Part shown: positions 1-7,815 of the stretch, piece after piece
How the letters are laid out: every line of letters starts with the position of its first letter
How positions within the stretch are numbered: the stretch's first letter is position 1
Origin: Bulleidia sp. zg-1006
GTDB lineage: Bacteria; Bacillota_I; Bacilli_A; Erysipelotrichales; Erysipelotrichaceae
Reading direction: 5' to 3'
Length of the DNA: 64,000 nt
NCBI RefSeq assembly: GCF_016812035.1
Contig: NZ_CP069178.1
Location: 1,302,001-1,366,000, forward strand
The notes under the pieces: generated by a model
What the model was told of the DNA's origin: nothing
What the model saw: the letters and a program-made list of their open reading frames with translations, nothing else
Database searches by the model: none
Program-made: the position numbers and the translations under genes

Positions 1-613
1 AATAAAAATCCTTCCAATTTTCCATAATAATACCGAGACTTTTATCACCACTCGTATTTATAGTTTTCAAACTATCTCTAATAGAGCTTTTACTCTCTCT
101 CTCTGCATTTTCAACATTTCCCATGAATTCATTTATGAAATCAAAGTCAGGAATGTAACCTTCTGACGAAAAAATCTTTTCAGGATCAATAATGTATTCA
201 TTGTTTAGCATTTTAGCAGGAAGCTTAATATTAATTTTTTTACTATCTCCAACCCTACATTGCCTACCATAATTCCATTTATAGTTTTCACTGAAATTGA
301 TAATAGCAGTAATAAACAATCCTATTTTTCGGTTTAGCTCAAAATTTTTAGGTCTGAATATATTAACATCACTTGTTGCACAGAAATCTTCAGACTGATA
401 AAAAGTAGTACATCCTACTTTTCCAGTAACAATACAATTTCCAGCAAATTCTGGTTCTAAATTTATTCGTTGCTGTATGCCATTATTTTCATTCGATGCA
501 GATATATATGGAGTATCACCAATATCATATTCATCAGAATAGTGATATATACCTGCACTTATTTCAAATAGTTTTTCTAAATTGAAATTTTTCCATTTAC
601 TTGTATTCAACAT
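1..613 (-). CDS. Restriction-modification specificity (S/B) subunit, 3' end beyond window
   Basis: The open frame begins at ATG 613-611, which overlaps the TAA of the methylase gene (TAATG), and runs off the left edge of the window, so about 204 residues are visible. The N-terminus (MLNTSKWKNFNLEKLF) and a middle stretch with ISASNENNGIQ and NIFRP look like the target-recognition domain of type I HsdS or BcgI B subunits. Such a subunit would recognise the DNA site and hold the methylase-nuclease on it. The one-base stop/start overlap indicates translational coupling with the upstream gene. The C-terminal half cannot be judged. The family is inferred from sequence look and context. Confidence 0.72.
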   Translation of the reverse strand, partial: MLNTSKWKNFNLEKLFEISAGIYHYSDEYDIGDTPYISASNENNGIQQRINLEPEFAGNCIVTGKVGCTTFYQSEDFCATSDVNIFRPKNFELNRKIGLFITAIINFSENYKWNYGRQCRVGDSKKINIKLPAKMLNNEYIIDPEKIFSSEGYIPDFDFINEFMGNVENAERESKSSIRDSLKTINTSGDKSLGIIMENWKDFY

Positions 614-2478
614 TATTTTCCACCACTCTTAATTAAATATGAATAATAATCACGGATAGTGCGTTCAAAATCATCTACTGTGAGTTTTGTATAATCCGTC
701 TCCATATAAGCTTCAGCCAACCACTCATCTTTCCAAGTAACCTTTTTCATTACAGACAGCCCTGGGACTTCTCTTTTATTTTTATACAAATCCAACCATT
801 CAGCTTCGGTCTTTAACCACAAGCTATTTCCATCTTGGTCTGTTTGTTCTACCCTTCCAAGCCCTTTTCGCTTAATGAATTTATCATCTTTGAAATATCC
901 AAAAAATGTATCTCTATTAGCTCGCTCATGCTTTTGAGACAAGTCAAAAATCATGCAACATGCAATAGCTGAAGCTCCTGGATAGAACATTTCATTAGGT
1001 AAAGAGAAAACTGCGTCTAATGTGTAGTTATCCAACATTTTCTTTTTGAATTTTTTAACATCTCCTGTGTTTCCAATTGCTGCCTGCATAGGAAGTAAAA
1101 CGGCAATTTTGCATGTACTTGGAACATGCCTTGCTACCCATTCAACGAAATGAAATCCTTTAGATGGATCTTCCTTCTTTTTTGAATCCCATGTTTTTGT
1201 ATAATGAGGATCACAGAATTTTTTGGTCGCATTGTATGGAGGATTCATAAGAACAATATTTATATTCTTATCCTGTATCCATTCTGCCCTATCAAACATA
1301 GACGCTTGTACCACATTAGAATTTCCATCTCCGTGTATCAGCATATTTGTAGATGACAAACCAAAAGCTCCATTTTCATATTCTATTCCAAAAATTTGAT
1401 TTTTCTTTACATTATCACGCTCTGCTTCAGCTTCGCAATCATCCATAACATCCGTCATTGCCCTAACTATAAAAGCTCCACTACCGCAACAAGGATCTAA
1501 TACTCTTGAATTCTTATTAACTCCTACCGCCTTACTCATAAAGTCACATATATGATCAGGTGTAAATGCTTGATTCTTGTCAGACTTACCAACATATTTA
1601 TTGAATGTTGTAAAGAATAAATTCAATAAGTCTTGCCCTGCCGTATTTTTATCGTTTATATATGGAACGATATTAGAATCTATAAATTCTAATATATCCT
1701 TTATTTCTTCATATGTTAAAGTCGCTATATCTTGGTCATCCAAAACCTTGTTATTCAGAACTGATAACTTACCCGCTTTATTTAGGTCAGTTATATCTCC
1801 ACTTTTAGACAATAAGCCAGATAAAATACTTTTTATATTGTTTATCACGACTTTTTCAGGCGATAAGCTATTCCCAGTATTTGGGTCAATAGTCGCACTT
1901 ACATTTTTATAAGTAAGACCGTTTTTCAAAGCTAATAAACAGGTGCCTACAAATTGACTTCTCAGTTTTTCATTGACACCATCAGAATGCAATTTTTCGT
2001 TAAGTATCTTAATTGAATCTACAACCTTAATTTTGTCGTTGACTTTACCAAAACAAAGATTTTCATAGTCTTCAAATGTTTTAATGATTGATTCGTCTGA
2101 TTTTTTATGCTCATCATCTACAATTACTGATTGACCATACCATACCCATACATCATCGCCATCAGTTTCTGCCAATATGGCAACTATCTTTTTATCAGAG
2201 TATGCTTTTTCATATCTTACATAATCTTGTAATTGTTTTTGAATTTTCTCTTTTTTCCACTTAGAAAACTTGTTTTTACACTCGACTAATATTGCCAACC
2301 TATCGTTTTCAAAACGAATATCTAAAAATTGGTGATTCTTCTGAGTATCGCCCTTTTGATAATCTTTAATATCCTTACCAACTGAAGCAAGTGCTTTAAC
2401 ATAGCTAAATTCTCCAGTTTCGGTATTTCCAATATGATACCGACTACCTATTCTTCGAATAATGTCAAACCTATTCAC
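613..2478 (-). CDS. BcgI-like nuclease/N6-adenine methylase fusion (A subunit)
   Basis: The 621-residue protein joins two activities. Near the N-terminus a PD-(D/E)xK-like pattern is visible (D53, then E66-C-K68 in ILVECKNKF), as in nuclease domains. The C-terminal two thirds is an HsdM-type adenine methylase with motif I (VLDPCCGSGAFIV, about residues 327-339) and motif IV NPPY (412-415). Length and layout match BcgI A-type subunits (about 640 residues), which cut on both sides of their site when paired with a B/S subunit. No hsdR is next to it, so a fused nuclease is more economical than a type I system. Start ATG 2478; an HTH gene precedes it by 11 bases and the S-type gene follows. An HsdM with an inactive N-terminal domain is the alternative. 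Confidence 0.75.
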   Translation of the reverse strand: MNRFDIIRRIGSRYHIGNTETGEFSYVKALASVGKDIKDYQKGDTQKNHQFLDIRFENDRLAILVECKNKFSKWKKEKIQKQLQDYVRYEKAYSDKKIVAILAETDGDDVWVWYGQSVIVDDEHKKSDESIIKTFEDYENLCFGKVNDKIKVVDSIKILNEKLHSDGVNEKLRSQFVGTCLLALKNGLTYKNVSATIDPNTGNSLSPEKVVINNIKSILSGLLSKSGDITDLNKAGKLSVLNNKVLDDQDIATLTYEEIKDILEFIDSNIVPYINDKNTAGQDLLNLFFTTFNKYVGKSDKNQAFTPDHICDFMSKAVGVNKNSRVLDPCCGSGAFIVRAMTDVMDDCEAEAERDNVKKNQIFGIEYENGAFGLSSTNMLIHGDGNSNVVQASMFDRAEWIQDKNINIVLMNPPYNATKKFCDPHYTKTWDSKKKEDPSKGFHFVEWVARHVPSTCKIAVLLPMQAAIGNTGDVKKFKKKMLDNYTLDAVFSLPNEMFYPGASAIACCMIFDLSQKHERANRDTFFGYFKDDKFIKRKGLGRVEQTDQDGNSLWLKTEAEWLDLYKNKREVPGLSVMKKVTWKDEWLAEAYMETDYTKLTVDDFERTIRDYYSYLIKSGGK

Positions 2479-2489
2479 AACAATAACTC

Positions 2490-2693
2490 CTATTCCTTAG
2501 TAAATTCCAAAATATCATCAACCATGCAGTCTAACGCCAGACAAATTTTTTCTAGTACTTCCACAGTAACATTTCCGTCTCCGTTCAGTTTATTGATAGT
2601 GTAATTACTTATCCCTGCAAGCTCTGACAATTCTTTTTTCTTCATATTTTTATCTAAAAGTAAATGCCATAGTTTTTTATATGATACGCTCAT
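2490..2693 (-). CDS. Small Xre/Cro-family HTH regulator (controller-like)
   Basis: This 67-residue protein is almost entirely one helix-turn-helix domain (KKELSELAGISNYTINKLN is the HTH core, residues 19-37). It belongs to the YozG/C-protein-like group of very short Xre regulators. It lies 11 bases upstream of the methylase-nuclease gene in the same direction, the usual place for a controller protein that delays nuclease expression when a restriction system enters a new host. That role is inferred from position. ATG 2693 follows the ribosome-binding sequence GGAAGGAGTGTCAA. The A/T-rich stretch 2700-2760 would hold the promoter. Confidence 0.8.
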   Translation of the reverse strand: MSVSYKKLWHLLLDKNMKKKELSELAGISNYTINKLNGDGNVTVEVLEKICLALDCMVDDILEFTKE

Positions 2694-2780
2694 TTGACAC
2701 TCCTTCCATTTTTACATCCATTTCATTATAGTACAAACAAAATAAAAAGCATAGTTTTCACTATGTTTTTTTAGCTATTT

Positions 2781-3834
2781 TTAAAATTCCAATTCTTTTT
2801 GCTTCTTCTTTTTTGTATTCTCTTTTTGTAAATATTTTTCGTTTTCAATCTGCTCCATAACACTTTTCTTCGGCTCATTATCCTTTTTCAGATAATCTCT
2901 CATATTGCTTTCAAGCTTTTCAAGGACTTTACATTCAGCCTGTAGCTCATTACATTCCTTTACAAGCTTTGTCTGCTCTTTAAGTATGTTTTTAGAATGT
3001 TGGTTCAATCCTTTGAATAGATCGTTACCATTTCCTTTCTTCAAGGCTTTAAGTAATTCACCTTTCAAATGAGGAAATTGCTTTATGAAAACCTCTCCTT
3101 CCTCATAGCTTTTTTCGTAGGCTTCGATGTCTTTTTTATTCATCATCATATAAATTTTATCATTCTGATTTTTCTTATAACCTTTGTAATGCTCTCGCTT
3201 ATTGATGCATACTTGAATAGATTTAACGACTTCCTTAAGCCTTCTCTGTTCAAATCCCAACTTTTCAAAAGTCTTTCTTTTATCAGTATTCCAGTAGGAA
3301 ATTCGCCTTATTTCTTCTTGCAATTCTGATAATAAATTGAACCCTCTCTCTCATTTCAAGGACTGTTGAAGCTGCTGTTTTAAGATTATGTTTTGTTGCC
3401 CAATATTCATATCCTTTACTGGTCTTTGCCTTATCGTTATTTTTAAGGTCTATGATATTGCCAAGTTCTTTCTTTTTATTCAGGATTCGCTCCTTAATTC
3501 TTTCCTCAGTGTAATTCACCCCAATAGTCTTTGCTCTGGTAAATCTCTGCTGATTTTTGCTTTTGAAGGCAATGTGTTTTCCAATCTTAATTTCATAACC
3601 GCAGCCTTCCATTTTAGATAAAAAGTCCTGTCAGTTGATTGACTGTTTTATAGTTCTATCCATATCAAATTGAAGCCTTGATTTATAGCCACTCCCTTTT
3701 TTATCTTCATTCCAATCATGCCAACTTACAAATTTTCTTCGCTTAATCTCGTTGATTTCCCTTTCTGTTTCTTGGTCAAGTACAGATAAATTATGTTCCC
3801 TACAAAGTCTGTCGCTCTGATTTCTGATATTCAT
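2781..3834 (-). pseudogene. Relaxase (MobA-type, Tn1549-like) C-terminal remnant
   Basis: Three consecutive minus-strand pieces together read as the C-terminal part of the relaxase/mobilisation nuclease of Tn1549-type conjugative elements. The first (3834-3631) carries SDRLCREHNLSV and a Lys/Arg-rich helix, and is separated from the second (3612-3283, motif YEIKIGKHIAF then RFTRAKTIG) by an in-frame TGA. A frameshift near 3340 then leads into the coiled-coil tail (3323-2781). The N-terminal catalytic half with the nicking tyrosine/histidine residues is absent, so the gene is dead. The 5' break lies at about 3835, where unrelated sequence begins. The family call rests on recognisable tail motifs. 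Confidence 0.72.
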
Positions 3835-3959
3835 ATTATCAATACAGATTATTATGAAATAAATGAATTCGATTTAACTGAGAATGATTTTTCTATTTCT
3901 GACGATGTAGAAAACTTTATAGCAAAATATCTTGACAATTACAATACTATTGTAAATTT

Positions 3960-4510
3960 ATATCCTATCACTTGTATGATATGCACTACATACATTTTGT
4001 TTATGCTCTTAAGTTGTTCTGTCCTTCGGTGTTTCCACCTACTATGACTTCTGATGACTTCTCATAGTTTGTTGTTACTACTATTTCGTCTATGAGACCT
4101 CACGGGATAAGTTCTAATACTTTCATCGTTTACTTGCAGGATTTACGCTTTGGTTTACGGTTGCCTTTTGGGTCTTTGTTATCTTTGGCTAGCTTGCCCA
4201 CTTTTTACGCCTCATATCCTGTTTCTGTACGTCAAGCCACAATTTCGCTATTGCTTCTTCTCTCCTTTATATCGCCATACAAAACTTGCAAGTCGCTGTC
4301 AGATTCGTTGACAACTACGCTCTTTAAGGAATTTCACCTCAGCTTTAGAACATGCTCGTCATACCAAAGAAATCGGAGACAAATATTTCTAAATATCTCT
4401 GGTGTAAAGTACAGTTTTTGGGAATCCCCTTATTTGACTTCTAACTCCTTATGTGGTTTACTCACAACTCTTCACCAACACTATTTAAGAAAGAGCCAAG
4501 ATTTTTAGGT
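3960..4510 (-). mobile_element. Group II intron remnant, 5' ribozyme half without its maturase
   Basis: Read on the minus strand, this stretch has no good coding frame. It contains phrases that I recall as typical of Firmicutes group II introns just before the LtrA-type reading frame: TCCCGTGAGGTCTCATA, TAGTAGTAACAACAAACTATG, and GAGAAGTCATCAGAAGTCATAG followed by CCGAAGGACAGAAC. Reverse transcriptase and domain V/VI are missing, because unrelated sequence starts near 3960. The 5' GUGYG end could not be placed with certainty, so the right limit is approximate. The plus-strand open frame over 4092-4508 is taken to be antisense to the ribozyme. Identification is from memory of the consensus and should be treated as probable. 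Confidence 0.5.
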
Positions 4511-4564
4511 CTTAAAGTTATGTGCTTTCTTTTATAATATTCGATGATTTAGAGAAACTGGTAG

Positions 4565-5056
4565 TTATATATGCCTATTCAACCAGTCAATCTTCTTAAA
4601 GTCTTTATGGTTATTATTATCGTTTCTATATGAGTCTTTTGATGATGCTTCATAAATACTTAAAAACTGTTTCAGACTCGGTACACGAAACTTTATTTCG
4701 TTTAGTTGAATAAGTTCTATATCCGATTCGGCAATACCCGCAAAATCATATAAGGAATCAATTAATCCGTATTCTACGCTAATTCCATTTTTCCGGAATT
4801 CATGCTCATGAATGTCCACTAAATCATATCCCAATTCTTTCATAACCGTCATTATTTTATCCCAATTATAAATTCTAACTTCATCGGGAGCTTCCCATCC
4901 TCTTGGATCTCCCGAAACATGAATATCAATATCTGATGGTTTCCAATCTTCTTTTGACATAAATTCCAATCCTAAAGAACCCATTAATGTAGGCACGATT
5001 CCGATTTTATTTAAATATAAGCAAACGCTCCTAAATTCATCAAATAAAATACTCAT
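4565..5056 (-). CDS. Nucleotidyltransferase-fold protein of unknown target
   Basis: The protein has 163 residues and starts at ATG 5056 behind GGAGGAGAA. It shows the minimal nucleotidyltransferase signature: Gly-Ser at 26-27 (LMGSLGLEF) followed by Asp-x-Asp at 42-44 (SDIDIHV), which in this superfamily binds the metal and the nucleotide. The C-terminal third (SLKQFLSIYEAS) resembles the helical tail of MNT/AadA-like stand-alone enzymes. Proteins of this type modify antibiotics, tRNA or partner toxins; no partner gene is adjacent, so the substrate is unknown. It lies between the intron remnant and a transcription terminator, in the element side of the accessory region. Confidence 0.6.
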   Translation of the reverse strand: MSILFDEFRSVCLYLNKIGIVPTLMGSLGLEFMSKEDWKPSDIDIHVSGDPRGWEAPDEVRIYNWDKIMTVMKELGYDLVDIHEHEFRKNGISVEYGLIDSLYDFAGIAESDIELIQLNEIKFRVPSLKQFLSIYEASSKDSYRNDNNNHKDFKKIDWLNRHI

Positions 5057-5082
5057 TTCTTCTCCTCCAAAATTCCAATTTA

Positions 5083-5350
5083 GAATTCACTATTTCTACA
5101 AAAGCCTCCCTCCAAAACGATGGAAGGCTTTTATAAACTTTTACCTACCTTATTGCCCTTCGGTCAATAAGTATCACTCGTGAAACTTACTAAATTCAAC
5201 AACTCCTTTTCAGACCTGCTTTTTCAGGTTTTTAGTATCAAAATAGTATCATTCAAGAGTTTTTTGTTTTTGCATATCGCTAAAACCCACTATTTTCAGT
5301 GGATTTGCAATAGTAACATATTTGATACTGTTACTCGAACTCGATATATA
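5083..5350. repeat. Diverged copy A of the guaA-flanking sequence
   Basis: This noncoding stretch resembles 16,762-16,975 in the same orientation. Shared in order are the hairpin around AAAAGCCTCC..GGAAGGCTTT, the phrase AAATTCAACAACTCC, the tandem heptamers AGTATCA (5234-5240 and 5245-5251), a segment ATCGCTAAAA, and the tail AACATaTTTGatACT. The last part, read on the minus strand, gives codons IEFE-stop, close to the IEWE-stop that ends guaA. I read it as an old element boundary, with the AGTATCA pairs as possible integrase arm sites. It also holds small hairpins at about 5151-5171 and 5289-5303. No gene is visible from 5,057 to 5,475. Confidence 0.6.
5099..5133. terminator. Bidirectional-looking hairpin terminator
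   Basis: The arms AAAAGCCT.CC and GGaAGGCTTTT enclose a loop of about twelve bases. The A-rich and T-rich flanks allow it to act on either strand; the gene at 4565-5056 starts just left of it, reading away. A near copy sits at 16,776-16,810. Confidence 0.6.
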
Positions 5351-5475
5351 CATTGATTTTGTTTTGTATAAATAACATAAAATCAATGGTTTTATAATTG
5401 GATTTAGCCTTATTATCCAATTTATTTCTGTTTATCTGATTTTTTGCAAGCATATTGCAAGCATGAAACTACAAC

Positions 5476-6110
5476 CTATTCTTTAGCATTCATTTTTACC
5501 TCTGAAATCAAAATACCATTTTCATTATTTTTTAACATTTCAGAAATCAAATTTTTAGAAAAAGTCACAGTACTATTACCTATATCAGCCTCAAACATAT
5601 CCGAATATTTTTCTTGCAACAATTTTGAAAGAATACTACTAATGCCACAGTTCAATAACGCAATTTTAGTTTTATCATCTGTTCCGTATTTTATTTTTAA
5701 ATAAAGTGACTCTTCAATTAGTTCTAAAGAATATAGTACTTCTATATATTTTACTAGTTCATTATCTATAAAATCATATTCTTCTTTCAATCTTACGATA
5801 GCTAAATTAACCTTTTCATATTCATCTTTTTCTGTAATGTCAGTCCAATACTCTTTATGTCCACCTCTGGTTTTATCCCCCCATTTACCAACATAAACAA
5901 TTCTTGATTGCTCTTCTCTAAGCGTATTCCAATATCCAACCACCTCATCTATCATTACTTTCATGGTAAATCCCATTATTCTCCAGTTAATTAGCATTTT
6001 ATAAAAACTTTGTGCTTCATGTTCTCTCAAACGCTTTAAATTATTGTATTCTCCTTTACTATCATTTATTTTAGAAAAAAATAAATAGTCTATTATATTG
6101 AAAACTGTGT
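5476..6110 (-). pseudogene. C-terminal protein fragment without a start codon, possibly helicase tail
   Basis: The frame is open from a TAG near 6124 down to the stop at 5476, about 205 residues, but has no ATG with a ribosome-binding site; only a weak TTG at 6030 is available. The upstream junction lies inside the VirB4 remnant, so the N-terminus appears to have been lost. The C-terminus (LNCGISSILSKLL, then TFSKNLISEMLKN) resembles the helical end of defence-type DEAD/DEAH helicases. If so, it could be the missing C-terminal end of the HamB-like gene at 13,003-14,475, which has the same strand and order. That reading is an inference; an unrelated truncated protein is possible. Confidence 0.45.
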
Positions 6111-6965
6111 CTATAGTCCTCTATCTATTTCGATCTTATTTACTCCAAGTGGTAATACACTTATAAAGCCTTGTTCTTGACTATGATCTAAGCGTTTAAT
6201 CTTACAATTATGCTTGCTTGCAATAGATGAAATTTGAGAAATAGTCGTATCAAGTTTTTGTACTGTCCTTGCAAAATTCATAAAGACAATCGTTACGATA
6301 AACATACGCTCATCCCTTGTCTGGAGATCTTTTAAAAGCATCTTGATATTATCTCCATAGGTAATTAAATCACTTGGCAAGATGTCCATATCATAGCCAC
6401 TTCTAACTGCCTTTTTATTTTCCTCAATTTTCATCTTATCAATATCTGTATTTTTTCTTTTCACCATTTTAATCGCTTCTGTCTGCTCAACTGCCTTGAT
6501 ATGAAAAGAAATATTGATGTTATCATCTATATCTAAAAATTCTGCAAGCATTCTATCCGATAGCTCACTTGCAAGTATTTGAAGATGACTTACTGCTCCA
6601 ATATATTTTCCAAATTTAAAATACTTACTCCGTACAAAATTAAAAGAATCTGGTGTAATCACCGTCTTTGTACTTTCTCTTGGTTTTAAGTCTTTATATG
6701 AAAAAGAAAAGAGCTTATCTGGATTTAAAATATCGTGTAAGACCTTTAGCCTTTCTGTTCCAGTTAAGCCCTCGGCACGAACTCCCATGCTCTTTAGATT
6801 TGACAATATATCTATTTCAAGTCGCTCAAGTTTTGCAGTCGCTTGCTCCAAACTATCCGCTTCTACTCCAAAGGTGATATACTTGGATTTCTTTAAGCCA
6901 TTATTCCCCTTTGCAAGCTGACTTTTTAACATCTCACGAAACTCTAATCGAATATCATCATATCT
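6111..6965 (-). pseudogene. VirB4-like conjugation ATPase, N-terminal fragment
   Basis: About 284 residues match the N-terminal, non-ATPase part of Tn1549/CD1110-type VirB4 proteins. The frame runs from near 6965 (KKERYDDIRLEFREML) through SKYITFGVEADSLEQATAKL to NKIEIDRGL, where a stop at 6111 ends it. The Walker A and B motifs, which would follow in an intact protein of roughly 800 residues, are missing, so it cannot energise DNA or protein transfer. The true N-terminus is also lost: the frame enters from inside the DUF3847-like gene through a run of A/G bases. It marks one broken edge of a decayed type IV secretion module. Confidence 0.75.
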
Positions 6966-7075
6966 CTCTTTTTTCGTTCTTCCTGTTTCTGCTGACTGAT
7001 GAGCTTTTTTCTTTTGTTTTGTAACTGCTTGATTTCTTCTTCTGCCATTAAGATTTTTTCATCTATATTTTTCAT
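6944..7075 (-). CDS. DUF3847-like small coiled-coil protein, truncated
   Basis: Starting at ATG 7075 behind AAAGGACAAAGAAA, this frame gives 43 residues of charged coiled coil (EEEIKQLQNKRKKLI then QEERKKR). That is the N-terminal half of the DUF3847 proteins commonly found next to relaxase genes in Tn1549-like elements. The usual C-terminal half is absent; after KKR the frame runs into VirB4 sequence and stops. An in-frame ATG exists at 7126 but lacks a ribosome-binding site. The function of the family is not known. The truncated product may be translated but is probably non-functional. Confidence 0.5.
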   Translation of the reverse strand: MKNIDEKILMAEEEIKQLQNKRKKLISQQKQEERKKRDMMIFD

Positions 7076-7106
7076 TTTCTTTGTCCTTTCTTCTAAAATC
7101 TGAGTA

Positions 7107-7140
7107 ACAAAAAAACAGTAAACCATTTTTGATTTACTGC
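7107..7140 (-). terminator. Rho-independent terminator
   Basis: The minus-strand hairpin CAGTAAA-loop-TTTACTG (7139-7116) is followed by a run of seven Ts. It would end transcripts coming from the gene at 7,233-7,700. Confidence 0.7.
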
Positions 7141-7232
7141 TTCATAAGTTGCTATATTATTACTTGTATTTAATTGTTTCATTTCGACAAACTGAAAATT
7201 TTCTCTAAATTTCTACAATTTAGCAATATACT

Positions 7233-7700
7233 TCAATTAAATTCCTTCTTGCAACATAACAAACTTTCTATCATAACCAAAAGTAAATTTTCTGGATTTA
7301 TTTCAAATCCATTGACTGTAATCCTATTATTAAAGTATTCAATTGATTTATCGTGATTAAGAAATTTATTGATACAGAGGTACTGTTCAACCTCATCAAG
7401 TACGAAAGCACTCTCCTTCAAAGACAAATCACCAAAACCATTTGCATAATGAACACTTTTCATAATTGGTTTTAGCTTTGTTTTAGGATATTCTTCCTTG
7501 AGCATATTTCTTAATAAAATCACAAGACGATTAAATGTTTGACAATTCAAATCCTCTACGCTAATATTTTTAATAATATTTTCATTGCGTAAATGTTCAA
7601 TTAGTTGAATCAAACATTGTTTTAAATCAGTAACGATATTTTCACTCATTAAAGGCATTTCTCCCTTTCCTCGACTTTCAACTGTGAAATCAAATTCCAC
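7233..7700 (-). CDS. Hypothetical protein, 155 aa
   Basis: I do not recognise this protein. It is mostly helical and acidic, with no signal peptide or membrane segment. The start at 7700 (ATG, MEFDFTVESRGKGEMPL) has only a weak upstream A-rich stretch; an internal ATG (MPLMSEN) preceded by GGAAAGGGAGAA is an attractive alternative about 14 codons in. It lies between the serine recombinase and the VirB4/DUF3847 debris, reads in the same direction, and ends before a clear terminator at 7107-7140. It is therefore probably cargo of the mobile element rather than part of its transfer machinery. Confidence 0.5.
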   Translation of the reverse strand: MEFDFTVESRGKGEMPLMSENIVTDLKQCLIQLIEHLRNENIIKNISVEDLNCQTFNRLVILLRNMLKEEYPKTKLKPIMKSVHYANGFGDLSLKESAFVLDEVEQYLCINKFLNHDKSIEYFNNRITVNGFEINPENLLLVMIESLLCCKKEFN

Positions 7701-7815
7701 ACCAAAATTGACTACCAGTATATCATTTCCTTAAACTTATTTATAACTCTATTTATTTAAGATAGAAATCAAAGCAAATTTATCTTTCTAAATATTTAGT
7801 AATATTATACCATTT

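Noticed and set aside
613-2478. Classical type I HsdM
   Set aside because: No HsdR in view and a nuclease-like D..ExK motif in the same protein; a BcgI-like fusion explains both, although the region left of the window is unseen.
4092-4508. Plus-strand open frame of 138 codons
   Set aside because: No ribosome-binding site and no protein-like motif; it lies antisense to what looks like group II intron ribozyme sequence.
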